Assembly: GCA_018239985.1 (NCBI GenBank)
Contig: JAFEGK010000004.1
Span: forward strand, 3,967 to 48,838
Length of the DNA: 44,872 nt
DNA from: Verrucomicrobiota bacterium
GTDB lineage: Bacteria > Chlamydiota > Chlamydiia > Chlamydiales > Rhabdochlamydiaceae
Direction: 5' to 3'
Shown: in pieces, positions 17,968 to 26,522 of the stretch
Layout of the letters: every line of letters begins with the position of its first letter
Position numbering within the stretch: position 1 is the first letter of the stretch
Notes under the pieces: generated by a model
Told to the model about the DNA's origin: nothing
The model's database searches: none
The model's input: only the letters and a program-made list of their open reading frames with translations
Made by a program: the position numbers and the translations under genes

Positions 17968-19044
17968 TCAAAAGGATTTTACTTCTACCCACAAATCGGT
18001 CATCCGCTGGACAGGATAGATATTTTTGAAGAACTGGATTTTCTTCGGATTATTGGTTAGATCCATCAATAGTTTTTTCTCGTATTCTTCAAGGTCTAGA
18101 GCTTGAATAGATTCAAGGGTAGCGGGGAAGAGGTAGTAATTTTCATAGGCTGTCATCATCGCCTGTTTTGAGTAGACGTAGTTGAGAAATTTATAGACAT
18201 ATTCTTTCTTCGTGCTCGCTGCTGGGATGCAGAGATTCTCGATTGTGATGAACGTGCCCTCTTCTGGGACAACGAAGTTAATCGAGGGGAATAGGGGTCT
18301 GATTCTTTTGATATAGGTGCTTGTTGATAGTCCGACGGGGCAGTTGCCGGTAGCGATAAAGTAATCGGCGCGGAAATCAGAGTAGGCCTCCACCCAATCC
18401 CGTTGGAGCAATAGGAGACTTCGTATCTGCTGAAACTGCTCTTCGGTTAGCTCTTTTTGGGCAGTTCCATAAAGGTAGAATGAAGCATGCGAAACCGCTT
18501 CGCCAGCGTGGTTACTGACGGCAATCTTGTAAGTAATGAAGTTAGGATCGTAGATCGCTCTCCAACTTGGTTGGAAGGATCCCTTAAAATAGCGCTCGTC
18601 GACCCCGAGCCCATAGACTTCCCAGCCAAAGGGAATTGAGTACCGATTTCCACGGTCAAATTCTGTATTGAGCAAGATGGGGTTCATGTTGCTCCAAAAA
18701 TTCAACTTGCTATGGTCAAGAGGTTTAAGAAGTTTATCCTGGATCATGAGCTCGACATTGTATCCAGAAGGCATGACCAGGTCATAGCCTTTGCCTCGGG
18801 TGGCTTTCATTTTTACGAGCAGCTCTTCATTCGAGGCGTAATAGCTCAAGTTCACTTTGATGCCGGTCTCATCTTCAAATTGCTTTAAGACGCTTGGATG
18901 AAGGGTGTCCCCCCAAGTAAAGACATTGATGCTTTTCTCTTCGTAGGGGAAGATTTTCCAACTGGGGAAATAAAGGGCAAAGCAAATTAACAAAATCCAG
19001 AAGGCGCAGATCAGGAAGCGGGTGAAGAATTTTCCAACTTTCAT
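17968..19044 (-). CDS. potD: Polyamine ABC transporter, substrate-binding protein
   Basis: The 358-residue protein has an N-terminal hydrophobic signal or anchor (about 9-26) and the PotD/PotF-type periplasmic binding fold: INVFTWGDTLHPSVLKQFE, then GIKVNLSYYASNEELLVKMK, GYDLVMPSGYNVE and, later, EEGTFITIENLCIPAAST. It captures spermidine or putrescine for the PotABC transporter. The start overlaps the potC stop as TAATG. A strain or substrate preference cannot be read from the sequence. Confidence 0.88.
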   Translation of the reverse strand: MKVGKFFTRFLICAFWILLICFALYFPSWKIFPYEEKSINVFTWGDTLHPSVLKQFEDETGIKVNLSYYASNEELLVKMKATRGKGYDLVMPSGYNVELMIQDKLLKPLDHSKLNFWSNMNPILLNTEFDRGNRYSIPFGWEVYGLGVDERYFKGSFQPSWRAIYDPNFITYKIAVSNHAGEAVSHASFYLYGTAQKELTEEQFQQIRSLLLLQRDWVEAYSDFRADYFIATGNCPVGLSTSTYIKRIRPLFPSINFVVPEEGTFITIENLCIPAASTKKEYVYKFLNYVYSKQAMMTAYENYYLFPATLESIQALDLEEYEKKLLMDLTNNPKKIQFFKNIYPVQRMTDLWVEVKSF

Positions 19045-19829
19045 TATAGAAACCGTACCTTCGTTTTAAGTGAAAAGAACAGAAGGACAAGAAATGAGCT
19101 CAAAAAGAGCAAAATAGCAGAGAGGGCATTGACGACAGGCGATACGCCAGTCCGGATCATGGAGAGAATGTAGAGTGATAGAGTTTGGGCAGTGCTCCCT
19201 GCGCAGAAATAAGAGAGGACAAAGTCGTCGAAGGAGAGAATGAAAATCAGCAGGGCGGTTGTGATCAAGGTGGGCCGAAGCATGGGCAATGTGACTTTAA
19301 AAAAGGTTTGCAGAGGGGTAGCTCCAAGATCGAGAGAGGCCTCTGTGAGGGTGTAGTCGAGATCGCAGAAGCGGGCATAGATGATGGGGACGGTGAAACC
19401 TAATCCGAGGACGGTATGGGCTAGGATCAAGGTGGTGAGGCCCAGGGGAACGTTGATCAAAATGAAAAACGAGAGGAGGCTAACGGCAAGGACCGTCTCG
19501 GGGATGATCAAATTCCCATAAAACATCCCGAGCATTTTCCCAATACGGCCCCCTTGGGCGGCATAGAAAACGATCCCAATACCTGCCATCAGGCTAATTA
19601 AGGTAGAAAATGTGGCTACTATTAGCGAATTTCCGAAGGCTTTCCAGAGATAGATCGAGCTGAAGAGTTCTTGGTACCATTTGAAAGTGAATCCACTCCA
19701 GGGGGCTGGAAAATGTTCGGTGTTAAAAGAAAAGACCAATAAAACAAAAATGGGGACATAGAGAAAGAGGTAAATTGCGGCAACAATGGCCAGTGTGCTG
19801 ACTCTTCCGACCGATTTCCGTTTATCCAC
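19044..19829 (-). CDS. potC: Polyamine ABC transporter permease
   Basis: The 261-residue permease has about six membrane helices and the cytoplasmic EAA loop (EASLDLGATPLQTFFKVTLP) that docks on the ATPase. It pairs with PotB in the inner membrane. The start is GTG at 19829, with GAGG upstream, and overlaps the end of potB by eight bases. The length is typical of PotC. Confidence 0.88.
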   Translation of the reverse strand: MDKRKSVGRVSTLAIVAAIYLFLYVPIFVLLVFSFNTEHFPAPWSGFTFKWYQELFSSIYLWKAFGNSLIVATFSTLISLMAGIGIVFYAAQGGRIGKMLGMFYGNLIIPETVLAVSLLSFFILINVPLGLTTLILAHTVLGLGFTVPIIYARFCDLDYTLTEASLDLGATPLQTFFKVTLPMLRPTLITTALLIFILSFDDFVLSYFCAGSTAQTLSLYILSMIRTGVSPVVNALSAILLFLSSFLVLLFFSLKTKVRFL

Positions 19830-20700
19830 GATACATCCTCGGTTGAAAGAGTTTATTGATGGCGAAATAAAGGACGACTGCTGTGCAAATCAAAACAATG
19901 CCACTAAGGAGAGTAAAGGCAGCGCCGAGCGATCCCGTCCCTTCGCCTAGAATGTATTGCGAGACGACTGTACCGACAAACATTTTTTTATCACCACCCA
20001 TTAGTTCTGGAATCACGAACTCACCAAAAGAGGGGATGAAGACGAGGAAGAAGCCAGCTCGAATACCTGTACTATTGAGGGGCAATAGGATTCGTCTAAC
20101 GGTTGAAAAAAAGCTGCCGCCGAGGACATAAGAGGCTTCGATTAGTCTGTAGTTAAAACGCTCTAAGGACGTGTAAATTGGAAGGACCATGAAGGGGAGG
20201 TAATAGTAGACCATCATGATCATGATTGCGGGTGTCGAATTCAGCAGATGGAGCGGCTCTTGGATGATGCCCAAATTTAGGAGCAAATTGTTGAGGAATC
20301 CGTGCCTTTCAAGAACATAGAACCAAGCATACACGTGGAGGAGAAAGTTGGTCCAGAAGGGGACGATAAGGAAAAATAGAAAAATATTCTTATATTTTTT
20401 GCTGATAAAAGCGAGGAAATAGGCCAAAGGGAAGGCGATCAAAAAGCAGATTGTGGCATTGGTGAGGGCAAGGGTCAATGAAGCCAAAATCACCTTAAAG
20501 TAGGTGAGATTCAGAAAGAGTTGAATATTCGAAAAGGTGAAGCCTTCAAAATCGCCAAATTCAGAGATTTTCATGAAGCTAGAGACGACAATGAACAGCA
20601 GCGGTACATAAAAAAAGAGGATTTGCCAGATCAACGCTGGGGCGCCGGCTGCGAAGGGGAGTTCAGTGCGTTGAGATTTCGGGTTTAGATTTAGCTTCAT
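19822..20700 (-). CDS. potB: Polyamine ABC transporter permease
   Basis: The start at 20700 is chosen because its ATG overlaps the potA TGA as ATGA and has GGAG in front; a longer frame from 20733 would run deep into potA. The 292-residue protein has about six membrane helices and an EAA loop (EASYVLGGSFFSTVRRILLP). It is the first of the two permeases. All pot genes overlap, so a single translationally coupled unit is likely. Confidence 0.88.
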   Translation of the reverse strand: MKLNLNPKSQRTELPFAAGAPALIWQILFFYVPLLFIVVSSFMKISEFGDFEGFTFSNIQLFLNLTYFKVILASLTLALTNATICFLIAFPLAYFLAFISKKYKNIFLFFLIVPFWTNFLLHVYAWFYVLERHGFLNNLLLNLGIIQEPLHLLNSTPAIMIMMVYYYLPFMVLPIYTSLERFNYRLIEASYVLGGSFFSTVRRILLPLNSTGIRAGFFLVFIPSFGEFVIPELMGGDKKMFVGTVVSQYILGEGTGSLGAAFTLLSGIVLICTAVVLYFAINKLFQPRMYRG

Positions 20701-21788
20701 TTCTCCAATAAAACAGCATTTTCCTTTTGCCAATAGAGATAGACTGAATCATCATAATCGATGTCTTCATGGGGGAAGTGCTCTTCATTTTGTTCGAATA
20801 CTTGAATCTTCATCTCATTTTCTAGAACCACATTGTATTGTGTCGAACGGCCGTGGTAGACGATCGAGTGGACAACCCCTTTAATTTGATTCGAAAAGTT
20901 TTTCGCCTCTTTTTTGGAGATGAAAATTTTCTCTGGCCGGATACTCATCACGACATCGTAGCCTTCTTTCATCCAACTTTTTGTTTTGGGTACATAGATC
21001 TTGAAATGGCCAAGATCGGGTATTTCAATCTCTGGTTCTGTATCGAGTTCGCGTAATTTCCCATGGAAAATATTGGTTGTTCCGACAAAGCGGGCGACAA
21101 AGGAGGTGTGGGGGAACTCATAGATTTCTTTTGGGGTTCCCAACTGCTCGATTTCTCCATGGTGATTCATGATCGCCATTTTATCGGCGACGGTAAGGGC
21201 CTCAAATTGGTCGTGTGTCACATAGATAAACGTAGTTTTTAGCTCATCTTGCCATTCGATAAGTTCGATGAGCATTTTTTCTCGTAGCTTGAAGTCAAGG
21301 GCAGCCAGCGGTTCGTCGAGAAGGAGCAGGTCGGGTTCATTGACAATCGCCCTGGCTAGCGCTACCCTCTGTTGCTGACCACCAGAAAGCTGGCTAGGGA
21401 GTTTATATACGTGAGATTCGATATTAAAATCCTCTAGAATCTTAAATACCTTCTGAATGATCACCTCTTTTGGAATCCTTTTTAGCCGCAAGCTATAGGC
21501 GATATTTTCAAAAACGTTCAAATGGGGAAAAAGGGCGTAGTTTTGGAAGACGATATTAATCGGGCGTTCATTGATCGGCTTGCGAGTGATATCGTCATCT
21601 CCTAGATAGATTTTCCCCTCATCTGCAGTCTCAAGTCCAGCAATTAACCTCAGCAGGGTAGTTTTACCACAGCCGCTAGGACCAAGCAGAGCAAAAAACT
21701 TCCCACTTGGAATCAGTAGATCCATTTTAGGAAGGACCAGTTGGCCTTGAATTGACTTGGATAATCCGAGGATTTTGAGATGACTCAT
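20697..21788 (-). CDS. potA: Polyamine ABC transporter ATP-binding protein
   Basis: The ATPase has Walker A GPSGCGKTT (about 34-42), signature LSGGQQQR, Walker B LLLLDEPLAALD and the switch histidine in YVTHDQFEA. A C-terminal TOBE-type domain follows (about 270-360), as in PotA. The start is set at the ATG at 21788 (363 residues); a TTG at 21797 is possible. A TATAAT lies ten bases upstream of the ATG, but no matching -35 is seen. Tight coupling with potBCD makes it the polyamine system and not another CUT1 importer. Confidence 0.9.
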   Translation of the reverse strand: MSHLKILGLSKSIQGQLVLPKMDLLIPSGKFFALLGPSGCGKTTLLRLIAGLETADEGKIYLGDDDITRKPINERPINIVFQNYALFPHLNVFENIAYSLRLKRIPKEVIIQKVFKILEDFNIESHVYKLPSQLSGGQQQRVALARAIVNEPDLLLLDEPLAALDFKLREKMLIELIEWQDELKTTFIYVTHDQFEALTVADKMAIMNHHGEIEQLGTPKEIYEFPHTSFVARFVGTTNIFHGKLRELDTEPEIEIPDLGHFKIYVPKTKSWMKEGYDVVMSIRPEKIFISKKEAKNFSNQIKGVVHSIVYHGRSTQYNVVLENEMKIQVFEQNEEHFPHEDIDYDDSVYLYWQKENAVLLEK

Positions 21789-21880
21789 AGGCACCAAATT
21801 ATACGTTTTTTTGACATTTTCCTGGAACTAATACCTTATTTTTCGGTAAAACTATACAGTTTGAGGCACGAGGAAAGAAC

Positions 21881-22834
21881 ATGCAAAAGAGAAAGCTCAT
21901 CATCATTGGCTCAGGTCCGGCCGGCTATACAGCCGCTATTTATGCATCCCGAGCGAATTTACAGCCGCTTCTATATGAGGGATTTTTTTCAGGCCCGGCT
22001 GGGGGACAACTGATGACCACCACTGAGGTGGAAAACTATCCTGGATTTCCTGAGGGAGTAGAGGGGCCAGAGCTCATGTCCCGTTGCCGAAAACAGGCAG
22101 AGCGGTTCGGAACTGAAATTGTCACTGAAGATGTCAAATCGGTCGATCTGTCTTCCCGCCCATTTAAGGTGATCGGCAGCAAAACTCAGGCCGAAGCCGA
22201 AGCCCTCATTATTGCAACTGGAGCGACCGCAAAGCGGCTCGATATCGAAGGGACTCGAGATGGGGAATTTTGGCAAAAAGGGGTAACAGCCTGCGCTGTC
22301 TGCGATGGTGCTGCCCCGATCTTCCGCAATCAGGATCTCTTTGTCATTGGGGGAGGCGATAGCGCATGCGAAGAGGCCATTTTCCTGACCAAATATGGAA
22401 AGAAAGTTTATATTGTTCATCGGCGCGATGAGCTCCGCGCGTCGAAAATCATGGCTGAGAGGGCGACTAAGCATCCTAAAATTGAAGTGATCTGGGATCA
22501 TGTGATCGTGAAAGTAGAAGGGGACACGATTGTCAGAAATATCACTCTGCAGGATGTCAAAACGAAAAAAGAGCATAAACGGGCAGCTGGTGGTGTCTTT
22601 TTTGCTATCGGTTTTAATCCCAATACCGATTTTCTTAACGGGCAACTTGCATTAGAGGAGAACCGGTATCTCAAAGTGACGCCAGGCTCCACAACGACAA
22701 GCGTCGAAGGGGTATTTGCAGCAGGGGATGTCGCTGATCATATGTATCGTCAGGCTGTATCTGCTGCCGGAAGCGGGTGCATGGCAGCTCTTGATGCCGA
22801 ACGGTGGCTGAGTGCAAAAGGGCTGATAGATTAA
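21881..22834 (+). CDS. trxB: Thioredoxin reductase
   Basis: The 317-residue flavoprotein has an FAD motif [16 protein letters not shown], the redox pair CAVC (C138, C141) followed by DG, the NADPH motif [10 protein letters not shown], and the C-terminal FAD contact [10 protein letters not shown]. It reduces thioredoxin with NADPH. CATC is the most common active site; the Ala-Val middle is a conservative variant. GAGGAAAG precedes the ATG, and TTGACA at 21811 may be part of its promoter. In Chlamydia trxB is next to acpS; here one gene intervenes. Confidence 0.95.
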   Translation: MQKRKLIIIGSGPAGYTAAIYASRANLQPLLYEGFFSGPAGGQLMTTTEVENYPGFPEGVEGPELMSRCRKQAERFGTEIVTEDVKSVDLSSRPFKVIGSKTQAEAEALIIATGATAKRLDIEGTRDGEFWQKGVTACAVCDGAAPIFRNQDLFVIGGGDSACEEAIFLTKYGKKVYIVHRRDELRASKIMAERATKHPKIEVIWDHVIVKVEGDTIVRNITLQDVKTKKEHKRAAGGVFFAIGFNPNTDFLNGQLALEENRYLKVTPGSTTTSVEGVFAAGDVADHMYRQAVSAAGSGCMAALDAERWLSAKGLID

Positions 22835-23646
22835 TGAAGAAACTGGTCTTCTTAGCTCTGTCGTTGCCTCAAATTTGTTGTGCCCTCGAAGAGGCCCCCT
22901 GGTATGGCAATATTTTCGAATTTAACTTACAGGCCGACTACGAATATAATTTCTTTAAAAATGTAAGCAACGGCAGGCCCCAACGTCACTCCACATACCA
23001 TACCAACGTCTTTGGTGCCGCTCTGGATTTCACTGCACCTGAGTGCTGGAATTGGGAAGCAGAAATCGAATTTGCCAATACTACTGGTCTCTCGACAGGC
23101 TACCGGAGTTTTGCCTTTCAAGTTCGCAAGCTGTGGCTCGATGATGTGGCTTGCGACCCGATCAGCCTTTCAACCGGTTTTGTCTATCGCGATGCCTCAA
23201 CACATTTGCGAAAAGCTCTGAGCACACCCTACCATGCGCGAGCCAATTTTGAACTTCACACCGCCATCGGGAAAGAATGGTCCCGCTGCTACTTTTGGTT
23301 CTTCCGCACCTATGCTGTTGTGGCGGTAGGTCAGGGGATAAAGGGAAGCCCTTGGCTTCGAGCAGATCTCTGTTTGTGGTGGAATATCGAAGACTGCCAC
23401 CAGTTTTACTTATATGGAAGAAGCTATTTTGGTTTGGGAAGTACAGCAGCAGTTCCCCTAGATGATTTTCATGGCTGGGCCCACATTGGGCACCAGAGCA
23501 TTGATTTAGGGTTCAGCTATCGCTATTTTTTAGGCATTTATGGGAATTTCCGATTCGATTATTTGTATCGAGTCTATGCCAGGAGCTATCCCGAGCGGGT
23601 GAATTTCTTCATCTTCACCTATGAACTGCCTTTCTGCTGTTTCTAA
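22834..23646 (+). CDS. Predicted exported beta-barrel protein, hypothetical
   Basis: The ATG at 22834 overlaps the trxB TAA (TAATG) and gives a signal peptide ([17 protein letters not shown]). The 270-residue product shows alternating hydrophobic/polar strands rich in Tyr, Phe and Trp (FEFNLQADYEYNFF, IDLGFSYRYFLGIYGNF) and ends in an aromatic residue (LPFCCF), the pattern of an outer membrane barrel. It has about ten cysteines, consistent with the disulfide-linked chlamydial envelope. I recognise no family. Coupling to trxB is intriguing given the cysteines but may be coincidental. Confidence 0.65.
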   Translation: MKKLVFLALSLPQICCALEEAPWYGNIFEFNLQADYEYNFFKNVSNGRPQRHSTYHTNVFGAALDFTAPECWNWEAEIEFANTTGLSTGYRSFAFQVRKLWLDDVACDPISLSTGFVYRDASTHLRKALSTPYHARANFELHTAIGKEWSRCYFWFFRTYAVVAVGQGIKGSPWLRADLCLWWNIEDCHQFYLYGRSYFGLGSTAAVPLDDFHGWAHIGHQSIDLGFSYRYFLGIYGNFRFDYLYRVYARSYPERVNFFIFTYELPFCCF

Positions 23647-23667
23647 TTTCGTGTCTGTGCAAGTTTA

Positions 23668-24030
23668 TTATAGCCAAACGGCTACTGCTGCTGCATATTC
23701 CTTGCAGTGGCTAATGGTAATGAGGATTTGGGGATTCTTGAACCGGCTCATTAGCTCTTTTGATAGATGGACGATGGGTTTGCCTTTCTCATCGGCGATG
23801 ATCTCGATATCGTGCCAGCCGGCTTCGGCGCCAAAGCCGCATCCAAGGGCTTTAACAATGGCCTCTTTTGCAGCGAATCGTCCCGCGTACCGGGGGAAGG
23901 GATCGTTATGCATTTGGCAATATTCTTGTTCTTTAGGCGTGAAAAGACGGTCTAAGAACGGTTGCCCGTGCGCTTCGAATCCATGGCGGACTCTTTCGAT
24001 CTCGATGATATCATTCCCTAGCCCCTTCAC
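23668..24030 (-). CDS. acpS: Holo-acyl-carrier-protein synthase
   Basis: AcpS transfers phosphopantetheine from CoA to ACP. The 120-residue protein has the two family motifs, GLGNDIIEIERV and GRFAAKEAIVKALG, with the Mg2+-binding Asp and Glu. The start is GTG at 24030 with AAGGA upstream, four bases after the stop of the PIN/TRAM gene. It activates the AcpP encoded at 16946-17200. Confidence 0.93.
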   Translation of the reverse strand: MKGLGNDIIEIERVRHGFEAHGQPFLDRLFTPKEQEYCQMHNDPFPRYAGRFAAKEAIVKALGCGFGAEAGWHDIEIIADEKGKPIVHLSKELMSRFKNPQILITISHCKEYAAAVAVWL

Positions 24031-24034
24031 AGAT

Positions 24035-25099
24035 TCATCCTTCTACTTTAGTTCCTTTCATGGAGGCAAATTCATCCATTGTATTGCAAAAGATCATTCT
24101 ACCAGATGAGGTGTGTTTTACTGAAAGGACTTGTACATCAATACATTCACCGATGTAGTCACCGCCGCCGTTGACAACGACCATCGTCCCGTCCTCAAGG
24201 TAGCCGACTCCCTGATTCGGCTCTTTGCCGAGTCGTTGAATCTTGATTTTCATCGATTCGCCAGCTTGCATCAGAGGTTTTAGAGCATTAGAGAGGGAAT
24301 GGAGGTTGATGATTTTGATCCCCTCGACTGCCGGTATTTGGGCTTGAGAGATATCTGCCGTCAAAATATTAGCGTCGTTGATACGGGCAAGCCTCAATAA
24401 GAGATTGAACGGTTCGCTCGTATCGGTAAATTCTGTCTCTTCAAAACGGAGTCCCAAATGGGAAGTAGTCTCGAGTCTTTTCAGAGTCTCAATCGTGCGT
24501 CGTGCTTTCGATTTATTCACCTCATCACCTGTTTCAGCCATAGAGTAGAGCTCTTTTACAAGGAATCTGGGCATAATGAGCGAGTTGTCAACAAGCCCAG
24601 TTGAAGCTAAATCGAGGATACGGGCGTCGTAGAGGGCAGTAGAGTCGATTACCAGGTCTTTTTTACGGGTTGGGGAGGTGGAGACCTTTACGAATGGGAT
24701 GCTAATGGGAATTTCATCCGCAAAGTAGACAGTTAAGAGAGTGCCGAGATAGGTGCCGAATAGATAACAACAAACTTTCATCAAACTAACGGTCTGAGGA
24801 GCAAGAGTTGTTTTCATATGGCTTAGGTCAACGACGGTATTGCAAATTGCGATGAGGGCCAGCCCCAAAAAACTGCCAATGCCTAAACCTAAAATAATGG
24901 TGTTAAATGCTTTTAAATTGAAGCGCCTAAAGAGCATTTCAATACAGTAAAGGCCTCCGCTAAAAGCTAGACCGATTCCAAGTCCTATGAGAATTTTTTG
25001 CCATGAAGGCCCGGTCGGAAGAGATATCATAAACGCAGTCATAAAGAATAGGCTTAGGATTACAAAAAATGCTCTTAGGAAAACTAAAGAGATTTTCAT
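24035..25099 (-). CDS. Membrane-anchored PIN/TRAM domain protein (YacL-like)
   Basis: The 354-residue protein has four N-terminal membrane helices (about 5-120). A PIN nuclease-fold domain follows (about 148-275), with acidic residues in DSTALYDARI, KELYSMAE and NDANILTAD. A C-terminal TRAM domain (about 280-345, KIQRLGKEPNQGVGYLEDG) is typical of RNA binding. This is the architecture of Bacillus YacL-type proteins. A possible role is membrane-linked RNA cleavage, but the substrate is unknown. GGAGG precedes the ATG, and acpS follows four bases after its stop. Confidence 0.85.
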   Translation of the reverse strand: MKISLVFLRAFFVILSLFFMTAFMISLPTGPSWQKILIGLGIGLAFSGGLYCIEMLFRRFNLKAFNTIILGLGIGSFLGLALIAICNTVVDLSHMKTTLAPQTVSLMKVCCYLFGTYLGTLLTVYFADEIPISIPFVKVSTSPTRKKDLVIDSTALYDARILDLASTGLVDNSLIMPRFLVKELYSMAETGDEVNKSKARRTIETLKRLETTSHLGLRFEETEFTDTSEPFNLLLRLARINDANILTADISQAQIPAVEGIKIINLHSLSNALKPLMQAGESMKIKIQRLGKEPNQGVGYLEDGTMVVVNGGGDYIGECIDVQVLSVKHTSSGRMIFCNTMDEFASMKGTKVEG

Positions 25100-25237
25100 A
25101 TATGTCCTCCAAATGAACGAATATGGGGTTAGAGCATACCTTTTTCAAATGTTTTTTGTCGAAGAAATTTATTTAACCAGGCTGGCTGAGTGCGAAGCTC
25201 GGCCCAAATCTATTAACAGCTTCTTAAGGCCTGGGTT

Positions 25238-25663
25238 TCATTTATGGTATTGGCTGCCCTTATCGATTTCGAAGCTACGGTAAATCTGCTCGATCAGGAT
25301 GAGGCGTGTGATCTGATGGGTAAAGGTCATTTTTGAGAGGCTGATCTTTGCAAAAGCTCTCTTAGAAATTTCGGGCGGGATCCCCTGGGCACCTCCGATG
25401 ACAAAATTGAGTCTAGAACCTTTGGCTTCCAGTGACTGAATCAGCCACTTAGAAAAATCTTCACTGGTAAACATTTTTCCAGTCGGTTCTAGTGCAATAA
25501 ATGGGTCTTCTTTGACTAATACTGCTTCTAGCTGGGCGTTGTCTTTTACCAAGATCCATTCAATTGACAGGATTGGGCCAAGGCGCTTACTATATTCATC
25601 AAGGGCCTCTTTCAACCATGCCTCTTTTGTTTTGCCGATGGAAAATATTTTAACTTTATTCAT
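25238..25663 (-). CDS. rlmH: 23S rRNA pseudouridine-1915 N3-methyltransferase
   Basis: RlmH methylates pseudouridine 1915 in helix 69 of 23S rRNA using SAM. The 141-residue SPOUT protein has the SAM-binding knot region (LNFVIGGAQGIPPEI) and the conserved C-terminus (EQIYRSFEIDKGSQYHK). In most homologues the end is GHPYHK/R; GSQYHK is a small departure. Its ATG lies 26 bases inside the 5' end of the divergently read lgt frame, so either the two starts overlap or one start is misassigned. Confidence 0.9.
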   Translation of the reverse strand: MNKVKIFSIGKTKEAWLKEALDEYSKRLGPILSIEWILVKDNAQLEAVLVKEDPFIALEPTGKMFTSEDFSKWLIQSLEAKGSRLNFVIGGAQGIPPEISKRAFAKISLSKMTFTHQITRLILIEQIYRSFEIDKGSQYHK

Positions 25664-26522
25664 TTATTGGAATCCTGCTCGAGAGATCCTCCCTTGGAAT
25701 ATCCCTCTTTTAAACCGTCCTATTCTTTGGTATGGTTTTTTCTTTGCTCTAGGCTTCCTTCTAGCTTATAAAGTATTTCAATCGCTGCTCAAGGTTTTTT
25801 TGCAGCCCTACCATATCTCTGACAAAGAAATCGTAAAAATTGCTGAAAAGGTCAGCTTTTATGTCATTGTGGGAACTATCGTCGGTGCTCGTTTGGGCGA
25901 TGTTCTATTTTATCAAAGTTGGAGCCAGATTGTCCAGCATCCTCTCGATATCTTTAAATTTTGGGAGGGGGGGTTATCAAGCCATGGGGGAGTGATCGGT
26001 ATTATTGTTAGCCTTGCACTATTAACTGTCCGTATTCGGAAAAAATACCCTGTTTTAAAATGGATCGCCTTGGTGGATCTACTAAGTATCCCAGCTCTGC
26101 TGGCTGGCGCTTTTATTCGGGTAGGCAATTTTTTTAATCAAGAAATTCTTGGGGTGCCGACTACTCTTCCCTGGGGCGTTGTCTTCGGTAATCCTATCGA
26201 CGGTAGTGCAATTGTCCCCCGCCATCCTTCACAACTCTACGAAGCGATCTTCTATTTTGTGTTTTTTATTGTTCTTTGGAATTTAAGGACAAATAACCGA
26301 AAGATTTTTATCTTAGGAAAGACTTCCGGACTCTTTTTTATCGGGACCTTTGTATTCCGCTTTCTTATTGAATTTCTTAAGGCTCACCAAAGCGCGTTGC
26401 TACAATCTGGCGCTGCATTGGATATGGGTCAATGGCTGAGCATTCCGATGATCTTAGTGGGTGCCGTACTCTTTTTCAGTCACCAAGATGGTTTGCGCTC
26501 TCGCACGGTTAAAGGGCATTAG
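25638..26522 (+). CDS. lgt: Prolipoprotein diacylglyceryl transferase
   Basis: Lgt transfers diacylglycerol from phosphatidylglycerol to the lipobox cysteine of prolipoproteins, the first step in lipoprotein maturation. The 294-residue protein has the family motifs RPILWYGFFFALGF, GLSSHGGVIGI (essential His), RVGNFFNQEILG and RHPSQLYEA, with about seven membrane helices. The ATG at 25638 is the only plausible start; it has no clear ribosome-binding site and overlaps the start of rlmH on the other strand. The 3' end overlaps the convergent 472-residue gene by 69 bases. Confidence 0.92.
   Translation: MENILTLFIYWNPAREILPWNIPLLNRPILWYGFFFALGFLLAYKVFQSLLKVFLQPYHISDKEIVKIAEKVSFYVIVGTIVGARLGDVLFYQSWSQIVQHPLDIFKFWEGGLSSHGGVIGIIVSLALLTVRIRKKYPVLKWIALVDLLSIPALLAGAFIRVGNFFNQEILGVPTTLPWGVVFGNPIDGSAIVPRHPSQLYEAIFYFVFFIVLWNLRTNNRKIFILGKTSGLFFIGTFVFRFLIEFLKAHQSALLQSGAALDMGQWLSIPMILVGAVLFFSHQDGLRSRTVKGH

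Noticed and set aside
21798-21803. TATAAT directly upstream of potA as a leaderless promoter
   Set aside because: No acceptable -35 lies at the right distance, and the site is only ten bases from the ATG.
25175-25238. tRNA or tRNA-like gene
   Set aside because: Ends pair, but there is no T-arm consensus, no anticodon arm of correct size and no CCA-adjacent discriminator layout.
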